This document shows positions 36,228-45,192 of a stretch of 64,000 bases of DNA, piece by piece. Under the pieces are notes generated by a model. It made no database searches, was not told the DNA's origin, and saw only the letters and a program-made list of their open reading frames with translations. Origin of the DNA: Bacteroides uniformis. GTDB lineage: Bacteria; Bacteroidota; Bacteroidia; Bacteroidales; Bacteroidaceae. The stretch is from the NCBI RefSeq assembly GCF_025147485.1, contig NZ_CP102263.1, positions 4,415,501 to 4,479,500 of the forward strand. The letters are read 5' to 3'. The translations under genes and the position numbers were made by a program. The first letter of the stretch is position 1; the number at the start of each line of letters is the position of its first letter.

Positions 36228-38534
36228 ATGGGAAAAATCCATCCAACAGATATAAAGTTCATGGTAGTGTTGGTATTATGTCTCAGCATGGCATTTCCCA
36301 TCTCTGCCAATGACTTTCTATTCACTTCCATTGACACCTCGCACGGTCTGAGTGATAACCAGATACGCTATATCCTCCAACTTCCGGACGGAAGAATGGT
36401 ATTTACCACCACCCAGAACGTCAATCTGTATGATGGAGCCAACTTCACCTCTCTGCAGCCTACCCCCGAATATATATATCCGCTGAAACAATACAAGGGC
36501 TTCTACCATGTCTATCTGAGCGGTGATTCCCTCTTGTGGATAAAGGATTACCAACGGCTGATGTGCATCAATCTCCATAACGAGCGATACATTGCCAACC
36601 TGGACTCCGTCTTTCAACAGAAAGGTATGCAGCATCCCATAGAGGATTTGTTTGCGGACGAACGGGGGCTCGTCTGGGTAATCAGCCATGGCGAGCTGTT
36701 ACAGCCGGAACTTTCCTTCCGATTGAAACTGTCTGAAGGCCGAGGAACAATACAAGACCTGACTGCAGACGAAGAATCTCTGTATCTGTTCCATGACACG
36801 GGAGAAATCGTGTGCTATGATGTAAAAAACGGAAAACAACAGTATGACATTGCCGCATATCCCCGGACGGAACAAGAGAAGTTCCAAAACACCTCCCTCA
36901 TACTCAGAGGAAAAAACGGGTTCTATCAACTGCGCAACGGCTCTAAAGGAGGATTTTTCCATTTCGACCTCCATAAGCGAGCATGGGAGAAGCTGATGGA
37001 AACAGAGTATACCCTCAATACACTGATGATCTCCGCAGATGAGAAAGCATACATCAGCTGCATCCGTGGCTTTTGGATTATTGACCCCGAAAAGAGGACA
37101 CGCCACTACATGCCCACCTTGAGGACCCGAAAGGGCAACGTCCTTGCTACAGAAATCAGTACGATTTTCCAGGACCGGCAAGGAGCTTTATGGCTCGGAA
37201 CATTCAACAGAGGATTGCTGTACTACCATCCGGCCTTATATAAGCACATCCACATAGACAAGAAGGATTTCCCCCTATCACTTGAAAGAAATACAGCCGT
37301 AGCAAACTTTACGGAAGACCGGGACGGCAACATATTCATAAAGGACCGGACAGCTATCTATAAGCTCGACCTGCAGGAAGACGGCAACCGGATACTCATA
37401 CCGGTAGAAGCATCCACCCTGCCCAAAGAGCTACAAGGGGAATACGGTTCGGAAGCGGCATTCGTGTCACATGACGGAACGCTCTATTTCGGAGACGCCG
37501 ACGGATGCAACATCTTTTCCCCCAATCCGGAGCCCCCATCTTCCAGTCTGCCCTATCCACCGGTTTTCACGGCAATCCATGTGCATGGAGAATGCATCCT
37601 CCCGGGCAGAAGCTATGAAAACCGGACTATACTACCCGAAGCCTCTCCTTATGTGAAAGAAATATCATTGAGCCACAGCCAGAACTTCCTTACTCTCGAG
37701 TTCTCCGCATTGAATTACTTCAACCGCGAGCACACCCATTACCGCTATCAGCTGGAAGGTATCGACGCACAATGGGTAACCGCCGGCAACATGAAGCAGA
37801 GCAACGGCATTCTCCAAGCTCCCTATACCAACTTGCCACCGGGAAGCTACACCTTCAAGGTAATGGCCTCTAACGATGGAAAGCATTGGAATGAAGAGCA
37901 AACGGCCCGGATAAGCCTAACAGTCCATGCTCCCTGGTGGAAAACCGGCGTTGCATACGTCATCTATATAGTCTTGTCAATCGCCATCATTGCGGCAAGC
38001 ATCCGCCTCTACATACACCGCACCCGGAAGGAGATGGAACGGAAACACAAAGAAGAAATCCTTTTGCTCCGCATCCGCAACTTGATAGAGCAGTGCAACC
38101 GTTATGAAGCGGAACAAAAGAAATCACCGGAAGGAAAAAACATAACTTGTGTACATAGCCATACCGAACCTCACCAAACAGAAAACAAGCAAGACGCATC
38201 CGAATCTGTTTTCCTGACAAAAGCTATCGAACTGGTGGAAAAGAACCTGCATGTACCCGGCTACTCCGTAGAGCAGCTAAGCCGCGACTTGTGTATGGAA
38301 CGCACCGGACTTTACCGGAAACTGGTAGCCATGCTCGACCAGTCCCCCAGCCTCTTCATCCGCAACATCCGCTTGCAACGTGCGGCACAACTCATCCTGG
38401 AAGGCAGCCTCAGCATTACGGAAATCGCAGAGCGTACCGGCTTCAGCAGTTCCAGCTATCTCAGCAAATGTTTCCAGGAAATGTACGGCTGCCGTCCCTC
38501 GGAATATGCGGAGAAAATGCAGAAATCAACTTGA
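36228..38534 (+). CDS. Membrane-anchored sensor with C-terminal AraC DNA-binding domain, no kinase
   Basis: 768 residues from ATG 36228, after AAAGGGGG; longer frames run back into the permease gene. A signal or anchor helix (about 9-25) leads into a two-component-regulator propeller (about 27-480; SHGLSDNQIRYI, LWLGTFNRGLL). A Y_Y_Y Ig-like domain follows at about 500-565, then one membrane helix (574-597), a short coil, and an AraC helix-turn-helix at about 664-765. Hybrid two-component systems of Bacteroides share this sensor, but here histidine kinase and receiver domains are absent. It probably senses a glycan or envelope signal and controls nearby genes such as GH31. Confidence 0.92.
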   Translation: MGKIHPTDIKFMVVLVLCLSMAFPISANDFLFTSIDTSHGLSDNQIRYILQLPDGRMVFTTTQNVNLYDGANFTSLQPTPEYIYPLKQYKGFYHVYLSGDSLLWIKDYQRLMCINLHNERYIANLDSVFQQKGMQHPIEDLFADERGLVWVISHGELLQPELSFRLKLSEGRGTIQDLTADEESLYLFHDTGEIVCYDVKNGKQQYDIAAYPRTEQEKFQNTSLILRGKNGFYQLRNGSKGGFFHFDLHKRAWEKLMETEYTLNTLMISADEKAYISCIRGFWIIDPEKRTRHYMPTLRTRKGNVLATEISTIFQDRQGALWLGTFNRGLLYYHPALYKHIHIDKKDFPLSLERNTAVANFTEDRDGNIFIKDRTAIYKLDLQEDGNRILIPVEASTLPKELQGEYGSEAAFVSHDGTLYFGDADGCNIFSPNPEPPSSSLPYPPVFTAIHVHGECILPGRSYENRTILPEASPYVKEISLSHSQNFLTLEFSALNYFNREHTHYRYQLEGIDAQWVTAGNMKQSNGILQAPYTNLPPGSYTFKVMASNDGKHWNEEQTARISLTVHAPWWKTGVAYVIYIVLSIAIIAASIRLYIHRTRKEMERKHKEEILLLRIRNLIEQCNRYEAEQKKSPEGKNITCVHSHTEPHQTENKQDASESVFLTKAIELVEKNLHVPGYSVEQLSRDLCMERTGLYRKLVAMLDQSPSLFIRNIRLQRAAQLILEGSLSITEIAERTGFSSSSYLSKCFQEMYGCRPSEYAEKMQKST

Positions 38535-38584
38535 GTGTTGTTCCGTTTCAACAAGATTGTTGCCACCTAAAGGGGATTCAAGGC

Positions 38585-38592
38585 TACTTTTG
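38585..38592 (+). promoter_or_regulatory. -7 element of the GH31 gene
   Basis: TACTTTTG, about 21 bp before the ATG at 38614. A TTG 22 bp upstream is only a weak -33. Confidence 0.6.
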
Positions 38593-38613
38593 CAGCATAA
38601 TTTTAAAAGAACC

Positions 38614-40971
38614 ATGAAAATGAATTTTATGAAAAGAGCCGGCTTCGTGCTGACTTGTGCAACCATGCTTGCAAACTTGTGTGCCGCCCAGAACACAGAG
38701 CGCACACCTCAAGGAATGAAATGCACCACACAAGGAATGGACATCCGTGTGGAATTCTATTCGCCTTCCATTGTGCGGGTTTACAAAACTCCCGAAGGCA
38801 AACCCTACAACAAAGAAAGTCTGGTAGTGGTCAAATCACCCGAAACGGTCAAAGTGGACTTTTCGGAGGAAGCAGGACAAACCGTGCTGAAATCTTCTAT
38901 ATTGAAAGTTCTTGTCAATCCGGCAACCGGAGGCATCAGTTTCCATACCATCGCCGGCAACGAGCTGCTGAAAGACAAGGACTACGGCACCTCTTTTGCC
39001 GATAAGAATGATGCCGGCACTCCCTCCTATCAAGTAAGGGGCTCTTTCCTATTGGATAAAGACGAACCCATCTACGGAGTAGGACAAGTGATGGACGGCA
39101 AATTCAACCGCCGCAACTCCATGCACCACATGCAGAACGAGAACATGTTCACCTATTCTCCTTATTTCATGTCGCCCGTGAAAGGCTATGCCGTATATTG
39201 GGACAACTACTCCATTTCAGAATTCATGGATACTCCGCAGGAACTCGCTTTCCAGAGCCTGGGACACTGTGCGGACTATTATTTCATGTATGGCGGAAAC
39301 GCCGACGGCATCATCGCCCAGGTGCGCGACTTGACGGGACACTCCCCCATGCTTCCACTGTGGGCATACGGTTTCTTCCAAAGCAAGGAGCGCTATCATA
39401 CGCAGGAAGAAAGCCTGAATGTCTTGAAGAAGTATCGCGAACTACAAATTCCCATTGACTGTATGATTCAAGACTGGCGCTACTGGCCCGAATATCAGAA
39501 GACGGACAGTGCGTGGAACTCACACAGCTTTGACCCTGAACGCTTTCCCAACCCCAAGAAGTGGGCCGACGAAATACACAAGCTGAATGCCAAGCTGATG
39601 ATTGTGGCATGGCCCGGCTTTGGCACCCACACAGAGCAACGCAAGGAGCTGGATGCCAAAGGCATGATTATCAATTTTGATACCTGGCCTCCACAAAGTG
39701 GCGCACGCCCCTACGACGTCTACAATCCCGAAGCAAGGGATATTTATTGGAAATATCTGAATAAAGGCATTTTCAGTTACATCGGCAACGACGGCTGGTG
39801 GCTCGATTCTACAGAGCCCGACCATATCAACCGACAAGAATCGGACTATGACCTCCCCACTCACTTGGGATCTTACCGAAGTGTAAAGAACGCCTACTCA
39901 CTGATGCACAACAGCGGAATAGCCTCGCATCAAAAGGCTTTGAGCAAAGACAAACGCGTTGTCATCCTAACCCGTTCCGGATTTATCGGACAACAACGTT
40001 ACGGCTGCAACACCTGGAGTGGTGACGTGACCTCCACTTGGGACATGCTGGAGAAACAGATTCCTGCCGCACTGAACTACACCTTAATGGGCATTCCGAA
40101 CTGGAACAGTGACATAGGCGGCTTCTTTGCCGGACGCTGGAACCAAGAAGGGGGAGCCAAGAACCCCAAATACCAAGAACTGTATGTACGCTGGATGCAG
40201 TTCGGCACTTTCTGCCCGATGATGCGTTCGCACGGTACGGAGTTGCCCCGTGAAATCTGGAACTTCGGCAAGCGTGGCGAGTGGTGTTTCGATGCCCAGG
40301 AGAAGATGATTAATCTGCGCTATCGCCTTCTGCCCTACATTTACAGCACTTCCTGGGATGTGTCCCACAATGACGGTACATTCATGCGTCCTTTAGTAAT
40401 GGATTTTGCAGCAGATTCTAAAACACATGAAGTTGGCGGCGAATTTCTTTTCGGACGCTCCCTACTGGTAGCACCGGTCACCCGGCCGGAAGTGACGGAA
40501 TGGTCGGTTTACCTTCCTCAAGGCGCAGACTGGTGGGACTTCTGGAGTAACGAAAAACAGCAGGGCGGACAGACCTTGAACCGCTGTGTATCGAAAGAGA
40601 TTCTGCCCGTCTATGTAAAAGCCGGCAGTATCCTGCCGTTCGGTCCCAAAGTACAGTATTCCGCCGAAAAGAATTGGGACAATCTGGAGATACGCATCTA
40701 TCCGGGTGCCGACGGCACATTCACCCTCTACGAGGACGAAAATGACAACTACAACTACGAAAAGGGAGCTTATTCCACCATCCGCTTCCATTGGGACGAC
40801 AAGGCTCGTCGCCTGACAATAGAAGAGCGGGAAGGCAGTTTTCCGGGTATGCTGAAAAGCCGCAAGTTCAAGGTTGTTCTGGTCGGTCAGAACTCCGGTA
40901 CGGGAGACCGGCCGATGAAAGGCGGAAAGACAATAAGCTATGCAGGAAAGAAAAAAAGTATAAAGCTGTAA
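38614..40971 (+). CDS. Glycoside hydrolase family 31 enzyme (alpha-glucosidase/alpha-xylosidase type)
   Basis: 785 residues starting MKMNFMKRAGFV with a signal peptide ending LCAAQ. An N-terminal galactose-mutarotase-like domain precedes the (beta/alpha)8 barrel. The nucleophile is Asp398 in WWLDSTEPD and the likely acid/base is Asp471 in TWSGDVTSTW. C-terminal beta domains follow. It is exported to the periplasm or cell surface and hydrolyses terminal alpha-linked glucosyl or xylosyl residues. Substrate cannot be fixed by sequence alone. It lies directly after the AraC-type sensor, its probable regulator. Confidence 0.93.
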   Translation: MKMNFMKRAGFVLTCATMLANLCAAQNTERTPQGMKCTTQGMDIRVEFYSPSIVRVYKTPEGKPYNKESLVVVKSPETVKVDFSEEAGQTVLKSSILKVLVNPATGGISFHTIAGNELLKDKDYGTSFADKNDAGTPSYQVRGSFLLDKDEPIYGVGQVMDGKFNRRNSMHHMQNENMFTYSPYFMSPVKGYAVYWDNYSISEFMDTPQELAFQSLGHCADYYFMYGGNADGIIAQVRDLTGHSPMLPLWAYGFFQSKERYHTQEESLNVLKKYRELQIPIDCMIQDWRYWPEYQKTDSAWNSHSFDPERFPNPKKWADEIHKLNAKLMIVAWPGFGTHTEQRKELDAKGMIINFDTWPPQSGARPYDVYNPEARDIYWKYLNKGIFSYIGNDGWWLDSTEPDHINRQESDYDLPTHLGSYRSVKNAYSLMHNSGIASHQKALSKDKRVVILTRSGFIGQQRYGCNTWSGDVTSTWDMLEKQIPAALNYTLMGIPNWNSDIGGFFAGRWNQEGGAKNPKYQELYVRWMQFGTFCPMMRSHGTELPREIWNFGKRGEWCFDAQEKMINLRYRLLPYIYSTSWDVSHNDGTFMRPLVMDFAADSKTHEVGGEFLFGRSLLVAPVTRPEVTEWSVYLPQGADWWDFWSNEKQQGGQTLNRCVSKEILPVYVKAGSILPFGPKVQYSAEKNWDNLEIRIYPGADGTFTLYEDENDNYNYEKGAYSTIRFHWDDKARRLTIEEREGSFPGMLKSRKFKVVLVGQNSGTGDRPMKGGKTISYAGKKKSIKL

Positions 40972-41013
40972 CAGTAAAAAGGAGGAACGTGTCAAAACTA
41001 CCTTACTATTTTT

Positions 41014-41084
41014 TAGGCGCGGATTACGCAGATTTCAAGAATTCAATTTGCATAGTCCGCGTTATTCCACGTAATCCGCGCCTA
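41014..41084. repeat. Intergenic palindrome, TAGGCGCGGATTACG family (copy 1)
   Basis: TAGGCGCGGATTACG at 41014-41028 is exactly mirrored at 41070-41084. It lies between convergent GH31 and SLC13 genes. A second family member is at 50669-50729. Confidence 0.85.
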
Positions 41085-41118
41085 ATATTACAGCATAATG
41101 AAGTGGTCATATACTTTA

Positions 41119-42978
41119 TTAAAAAGGAAACAGCAACGGCAACACAAATACCATCACCACTCCCATAATAATCTGCAACGGGAGCCCCACTTTTATATAA
41201 TCCATGAATGTATATTGTCCTGCCGGCATCACCAGTGCATTGGGCGGTGTAGAGAATGGAGAAGCGAAACACATGCTTGCCGCAACCGTCACGGCAAACA
41301 AGAACGGAACGGGACTTACTCCAATCTGAACCGCACTTTGAAGAGCAATAGGGGCCATCAGCACTGCCGTCACCGTATTGCTGATGAACATGGTCATCAA
41401 TGAAGTGGTGAAATAGATACCTGCCATCAACACAATAGGACCATAACTGCCCAATCCGCTCACAAGACTGTTGGATATATATTCCGAGGCACCGGTTTTT
41501 TCGAGTGCAAGAGACATGGGGAGCATGGCTGCAAAGAGCACAATCGTTTCCCAGTTTATCGTTTTATAGGCGGCTTCCACATTCCTGAAACATCCCGTCA
41601 GCACCATCAGCAAGCCGGCAATCATCACCGCTGTCACCGGGGCCACGGGAATAAAGTCGAAGACCATCATGGCAACCATCAGCACCATGATAGCGGCAGC
41701 TATGGGCGCTTTATAATCCAGCGTCACTTTGGCGGCTTCTGCCAAAGGCTGCCCCAATACCACCCAATCGGAATCTTCCCTGCTTATCCGTGCGATGTCC
41801 TGCCACGCACCCTGCACCAGCAAAACATCGCCACTATGCATACGCTCACGTCCCAATTCACGTAATATATATTCCTTCTTACGACGGATGCCCAATACAT
41901 TTACATTAAATTTATCACGGAACCCCGCTTCCTTCACCGTCCGGTTCACAATATTGGAAGAGGGCATCAACACGATTTCGGCAATTCCGATGTCATAAAA
42001 GTCAAGGGACTTGTCGGCTTTGGAGGCTTCTTCAGTGGTATGCCCGTCGAGCATTTCCATTAAAAAGTCTTCAGCAAAACGATTTACGTTCGACACCTCT
42101 CCCGTAATGTAAAGCACGTCGCCCACCCAAATAGTCGTATCGGGTGATGCCAATTTCTGGGTAATAGTTTTCAGGAATCTATGTTGGGAAGAGTCTACAC
42201 GCCGTACTTCAATGATATTCAGACCATACTTGCGGCGTACATCCAGGTCTATGATGGTTTTTCCTATCAGACGGGAATCATTGACAGCCCTCAAACGGAA
42301 CAGGTTGCTGGAAAGTCCGTACTCCTGTACCAGTTGGTCCAATGATTTACCCGACAATGTTCCGTCATTCTTTTTGCCTTTCTTGGAGAGAAACCATTTG
42401 GTCAGAGGCATTAAAACCAAAGTTCCCACTATCACGCACACAATGCCCACCGGCAAGAAGGAGAAGAAAGACAGCGGTTCAAAGCCCGCTCCCGTCAATG
42501 TATTCTGAATGACCAAGTTAGGAGGCGTACCGATAAGTGTCATCATACCGCCCATACTGCTGGCAAAAGCCAAAGGCATCAATAGACGGCTGGGATTCAT
42601 TCCGGCACTCAGCGCCAAGCTCACCACGATAGGCAGCATCAAAGCCACCGTTCCCGTATTGCTCACAAAAGCACCAATGGCAGAGGTAACCAGCATCACC
42701 AGCAAGAAGAGTTTCAGCTCGCTCTTGCCTGCCAGCTTTAAAATGCGCGAACTTATCATTTTAGCCAGCCCGGTCTGAAAAATGGCGCCGCCCACAACGA
42801 ACAAGCCCACCATCATAATCACCACCGAGTTGGAGAAGCCGGAAAGGGCCTCTTCAGGAGTAAGAATCTGAAATATCAATAAACCAATCAGCGCACAAAG
42901 CGCCACAATGTCCGAACGGACTTTGCCTGCTACAAAAAAGGCAGCGGAGAGAACAAGGATAATAAGGGTAATCAGCAT
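41119..42978 (-). CDS. SLC13-family anion transporter with two TrkA-C domains
   Basis: 619 residues. Two sets of membrane segments each carry the SNT sodium-site motif (SNTGTVALMLP near 106, SNTVTAVLMAP near 540). A cytoplasmic insert between them (about 205-400) holds two RCK-C/TrkA-C domains (ERMHSGDVLLVQG, KSLDFYDIGIAEIVL). The DASS/SLC13 family moves dicarboxylates or sulfate with sodium; the RCK-C insert is typical of the large prokaryotic members. The exact anion is not known. Confidence 0.9.
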   Translation of the reverse strand: MLITLIILVLSAAFFVAGKVRSDIVALCALIGLLIFQILTPEEALSGFSNSVVIMMVGLFVVGGAIFQTGLAKMISSRILKLAGKSELKLFLLVMLVTSAIGAFVSNTGTVALMLPIVVSLALSAGMNPSRLLMPLAFASSMGGMMTLIGTPPNLVIQNTLTGAGFEPLSFFSFLPVGIVCVIVGTLVLMPLTKWFLSKKGKKNDGTLSGKSLDQLVQEYGLSSNLFRLRAVNDSRLIGKTIIDLDVRRKYGLNIIEVRRVDSSQHRFLKTITQKLASPDTTIWVGDVLYITGEVSNVNRFAEDFLMEMLDGHTTEEASKADKSLDFYDIGIAEIVLMPSSNIVNRTVKEAGFRDKFNVNVLGIRRKKEYILRELGRERMHSGDVLLVQGAWQDIARISREDSDWVVLGQPLAEAAKVTLDYKAPIAAAIMVLMVAMMVFDFIPVAPVTAVMIAGLLMVLTGCFRNVEAAYKTINWETIVLFAAMLPMSLALEKTGASEYISNSLVSGLGSYGPIVLMAGIYFTTSLMTMFISNTVTAVLMAPIALQSAVQIGVSPVPFLFAVTVAASMCFASPFSTPPNALVMPAGQYTFMDYIKVGLPLQIIMGVVMVFVLPLLFPF

Positions 42979-43000
42979 AAATATGTATATTAAGAATGCA

Positions 43001-43032
43001 CAAATATACTTATTTACGCATGATCACACAAC
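43001..43032 (-). promoter_or_regulatory. Promoter of the SLC13 gene
   Basis: Minus strand GTTG, 20 bp, TATATTTG, about 23 bp before the ATG. Confidence 0.65.
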
Positions 43033-43056
43033 CCCTTACTACCTCAAATTACTGAT

Positions 43057-43332
43057 TCAGAACTCGAATTTTTCCAACTTCATGGCAGCCAGCCCCTGGA
43101 TTTTGGGCACCAGGGCCACAAAATGGTCTGCTTTTTCATGGGCAGACAATGACTCTGCATCTTTCCATGTTTCACAAATCATAAGAACATCGCTGCGAGT
43201 GGCGCTCTCAAACACATCATAAGCAATGCATCCATTGTCCTTCAAGGAATATGCGACCAGTTCTTTGGCAGATTCCAATACTGCGGCACGGTTCTCCGCA
43301 CTTACCTGAATAAAAACATTTAATCTAATCAT
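43057..43332 (-). CDS. Antibiotic biosynthesis monooxygenase (YgiN-like) domain protein
   Basis: 91 residues forming one ABM ferredoxin-like fold: MIRLNVFIQVSAENRAAVLESAKELV, then GCIAYDVFESATRSDVLMICETWKD and a HEKADHF helix. Such proteins act as dimers on quinols or similar reactive compounds. The substrate is unknown. A TAAATTTG -7 box lies at 43358-43365. Confidence 0.88.
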   Translation of the reverse strand: MIRLNVFIQVSAENRAAVLESAKELVAYSLKDNGCIAYDVFESATRSDVLMICETWKDAESLSAHEKADHFVALVPKIQGLAAMKLEKFEF

Positions 43333-43498
43333 ACTTGTATAAATTTTAAGTGCATCGCAAATTTAAGCAGAATAAATATCTCCACCAACAAAAGTAAATT
43401 GTTATTAATTCCTTTCCCGCCGGATGAACCAATCTTTGGCAAGTATGTTGTCTCATCAGAATTGATTCTAACTTTAACTATTAAAAACTGACTTGATT

Positions 43499-43792
43499 AT
43501 GAAATGTAAAGATTCTAATTTCTGGATCGGACTGGGAATAGGTTCGGTTGCCGGTGCATTGGCCTACCACTTCTCCCGTACGGAGAAAGCTAAAAAGCTG
43601 GAAGATGCCATATGCCGTGCCATCCACAAAGCAAATGGCGAAGCCAAGGAGTTCATCAACACTGCTGAAGAAGAAGCATTGCACGTTGGCACCAAAGTAG
43701 CAGACAAGATGGCCCATGAGGCCCATGAGGCCGCAGAGAAAGCTGACAATCTGAAAAACAAGGTTCACAATTTTGCCGATGCTAAGAAATAA
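43499..43792 (+). CDS. YtxH-like small membrane-associated protein
   Basis: 97 residues from ATG 43499. A glycine-rich hydrophobic segment (FWIGLGIGSVAGALAYHF) is followed by an Ala/Glu/Lys-rich helix with repeated AHEAHEAAEKA. The pattern resembles YtxH/DUF883-type stress proteins that tether to the membrane. TAACTTTA lies upstream, a weak -7 candidate. Confidence 0.7.
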   Translation: MKCKDSNFWIGLGIGSVAGALAYHFSRTEKAKKLEDAICRAIHKANGEAKEFINTAEEEALHVGTKVADKMAHEAHEAAEKADNLKNKVHNFADAKK

Positions 43793-43817
43793 AACAAGCA
43801 CTTGGAAACTTCTGAAG

Positions 43818-43943
43818 GGGTGTGTCAAAATTCACCACAGATTACACGGATTAACACAGAATGAGCTTAATCTACTGATAATCAAAGATGCTTATCTGTG
43901 CAAATCTGTGTAATCTGTGGTGAATACCAGTTTCGACACACCC
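43818..43943. repeat. Nested intergenic palindrome (CACCACAGATTACAC family)
   Basis: Inner arms 43830-43852 and 43903-43925 (ATTCACCACAGATTACAC type) match with one mismatch over 23 bp. Outer arms GGGTGTGTCAAAA and TTTCGACACACCC match with one mismatch. It lies between the convergent YtxH-like and HxlR genes. Confidence 0.85.
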
Positions 43944-43961
43944 TCTTTGCATATCGACCCA

Positions 43962-44312
43962 TCAGTTCTGCAGACTGCGCCGATTCAAAATATCATTCAT
44001 ATGCTCCAATGCCCATCCTACCAAAGATTCAATATGCGGCATCAGGCTACATCCGATTTCTGTAAGGTTATACTCCACACGGGGAGGAACTTCCGCATAG
44101 ACTTTCCTGACAATCAGCCCGTCCGTCTCCAATGAGCGCAATGTAACCGTCAGCATCCGCTGGGAAATATCCCCTATGGTTTTCTGTATATCGCAAAAAC
44201 GCATCGTTCCATTCGCTTTCAGTGTGACCAGCACAAGCATTGTCCATTTGTCTCCCAACCTGCTCAGTACATCCCGTACCGGACAAGCATCCATACGATG
44301 AAAATTTTCCAT
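43962..44312 (-). CDS. HxlR-family transcriptional regulator
   Basis: 116 residues, a winged helix-turn-helix with the typical start CPVRDVLSRLGDKWTMLVLVTL and recognition helix ISQRMLTVTLRSLETDGLI. The Cys in ACPV is the redox- or electrophile-sensing position in some family members. It often controls neighbouring enzyme genes; an inverted repeat overlapping its promoter suggests self-control. Confidence 0.92.
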   Translation of the reverse strand: MENFHRMDACPVRDVLSRLGDKWTMLVLVTLKANGTMRFCDIQKTIGDISQRMLTVTLRSLETDGLIVRKVYAEVPPRVEYNLTEIGCSLMPHIESLVGWALEHMNDILNRRSLQN

Positions 44313-44391
44313 TCCTTTATTTTACCAATCAGTTCAACCTCAGCAATGGCGACTCTATGCTTAGTGTCCGGCATTGCACCACAAAAGTAAT

Positions 44392-44426
44392 AAACTTACT
44401 CAAAATAACTATCGTTTCATACGATA
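44392..44426 (-). promoter_or_regulatory. HxlR promoter with overlapping operator-like inverted repeat
   Basis: Minus-strand -7 box TACTTTTG (44392-44399). Upstream, TATCGT-TTCAT-ACGATA (44410-44426) is a perfect 6+5+6 inverted repeat covering the -33 position. Confidence 0.6.
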
Positions 44427-44525
44427 ATTAAAACATTCTTTATACTCGTAAATGCATCTGCCTCATCCGGATTATTTGTATTTTTGCAACATCGTTTCCT
44501 ATTCATATGTAACTGCAAGACTCTT

Positions 44526-45188
44526 ATGAACGTAAAAATAGAAGAAAGCTGGAGAAAACGCCTACAAGAGGAGTTTGACAAACCTTATTTTGAGAAGCTG
44601 GTAGCATTTGTAAAAAGTGAGTATGGACATGCCAACGTGCTACCTCCCGGCCATCAAATTTTCCACGTCTTCAACTCTTGCCCGTTCGAGAAAGTGAAAG
44701 TCGTCATACTCGGACAAGACCCTTATCCTAATCCCGGTCAGTATTATGGAGTCTGCTTTTCCGTACCGAAAGGAGTAGCCATTCCCGGTTCTCTGGCAAA
44801 CATATTCAAGGAAATACATCAGGACCTGGGAAAGCCCATTCCGACTTCCGGAAATCTGGACCGTTGGGTAGCGCAAGGCGTGTTTCCTATGAATTCCGTC
44901 CTCACAGTACGTGCCCACGAAACCGGCTCGCACCGGAACATGGGATGGGAAATCTTCACAGACGCTGTTATCAAGAAACTGAGTGATGAACGGGAGAATC
45001 TTGTATTCATGCTTTGGGGAGCGTACGCCAAAGAAAAAGCCGCTTTAATCAATAGCAGCAGACACTTGATTCTGACTACCGTCCATCCGTCCCCACGTTC
45101 TGCCGAATACGGATTCTTCGGTTGCAGGCACTTCAGTAAAGCCAACGATTTCTTACGGAGCAGAGGGATACAAGAAATTGACTGGTAA
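44526..45188 (+). CDS. ung: Uracil-DNA glycosylase (family 1)
   Basis: 220 residues. The catalytic motif GQDPYPNPGQ holds Asp65 and the leucine-loop motif HPSPRSAEYGFFG holds the catalytic His. It removes uracil from DNA, the first step of base excision repair. An upstream in-frame ATG at 44484 lies within a TATTTTTG -7 box (44479-44486) and is rejected in favour of 44526. It ends 4 bp from the convergent TIGR02757 gene. Confidence 0.97.
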   Translation: MNVKIEESWRKRLQEEFDKPYFEKLVAFVKSEYGHANVLPPGHQIFHVFNSCPFEKVKVVILGQDPYPNPGQYYGVCFSVPKGVAIPGSLANIFKEIHQDLGKPIPTSGNLDRWVAQGVFPMNSVLTVRAHETGSHRNMGWEIFTDAVIKKLSDERENLVFMLWGAYAKEKAALINSSRHLILTTVHPSPRSAEYGFFGCRHFSKANDFLRSRGIQEIDW

Positions 45189-45192
45189 CACG

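Noticed and set aside
38380..38613. N-terminal extension of GH31 into the AraC gene
   Set aside because: It overlaps the regulator and the -7 box; the signal peptide begins at 38614.
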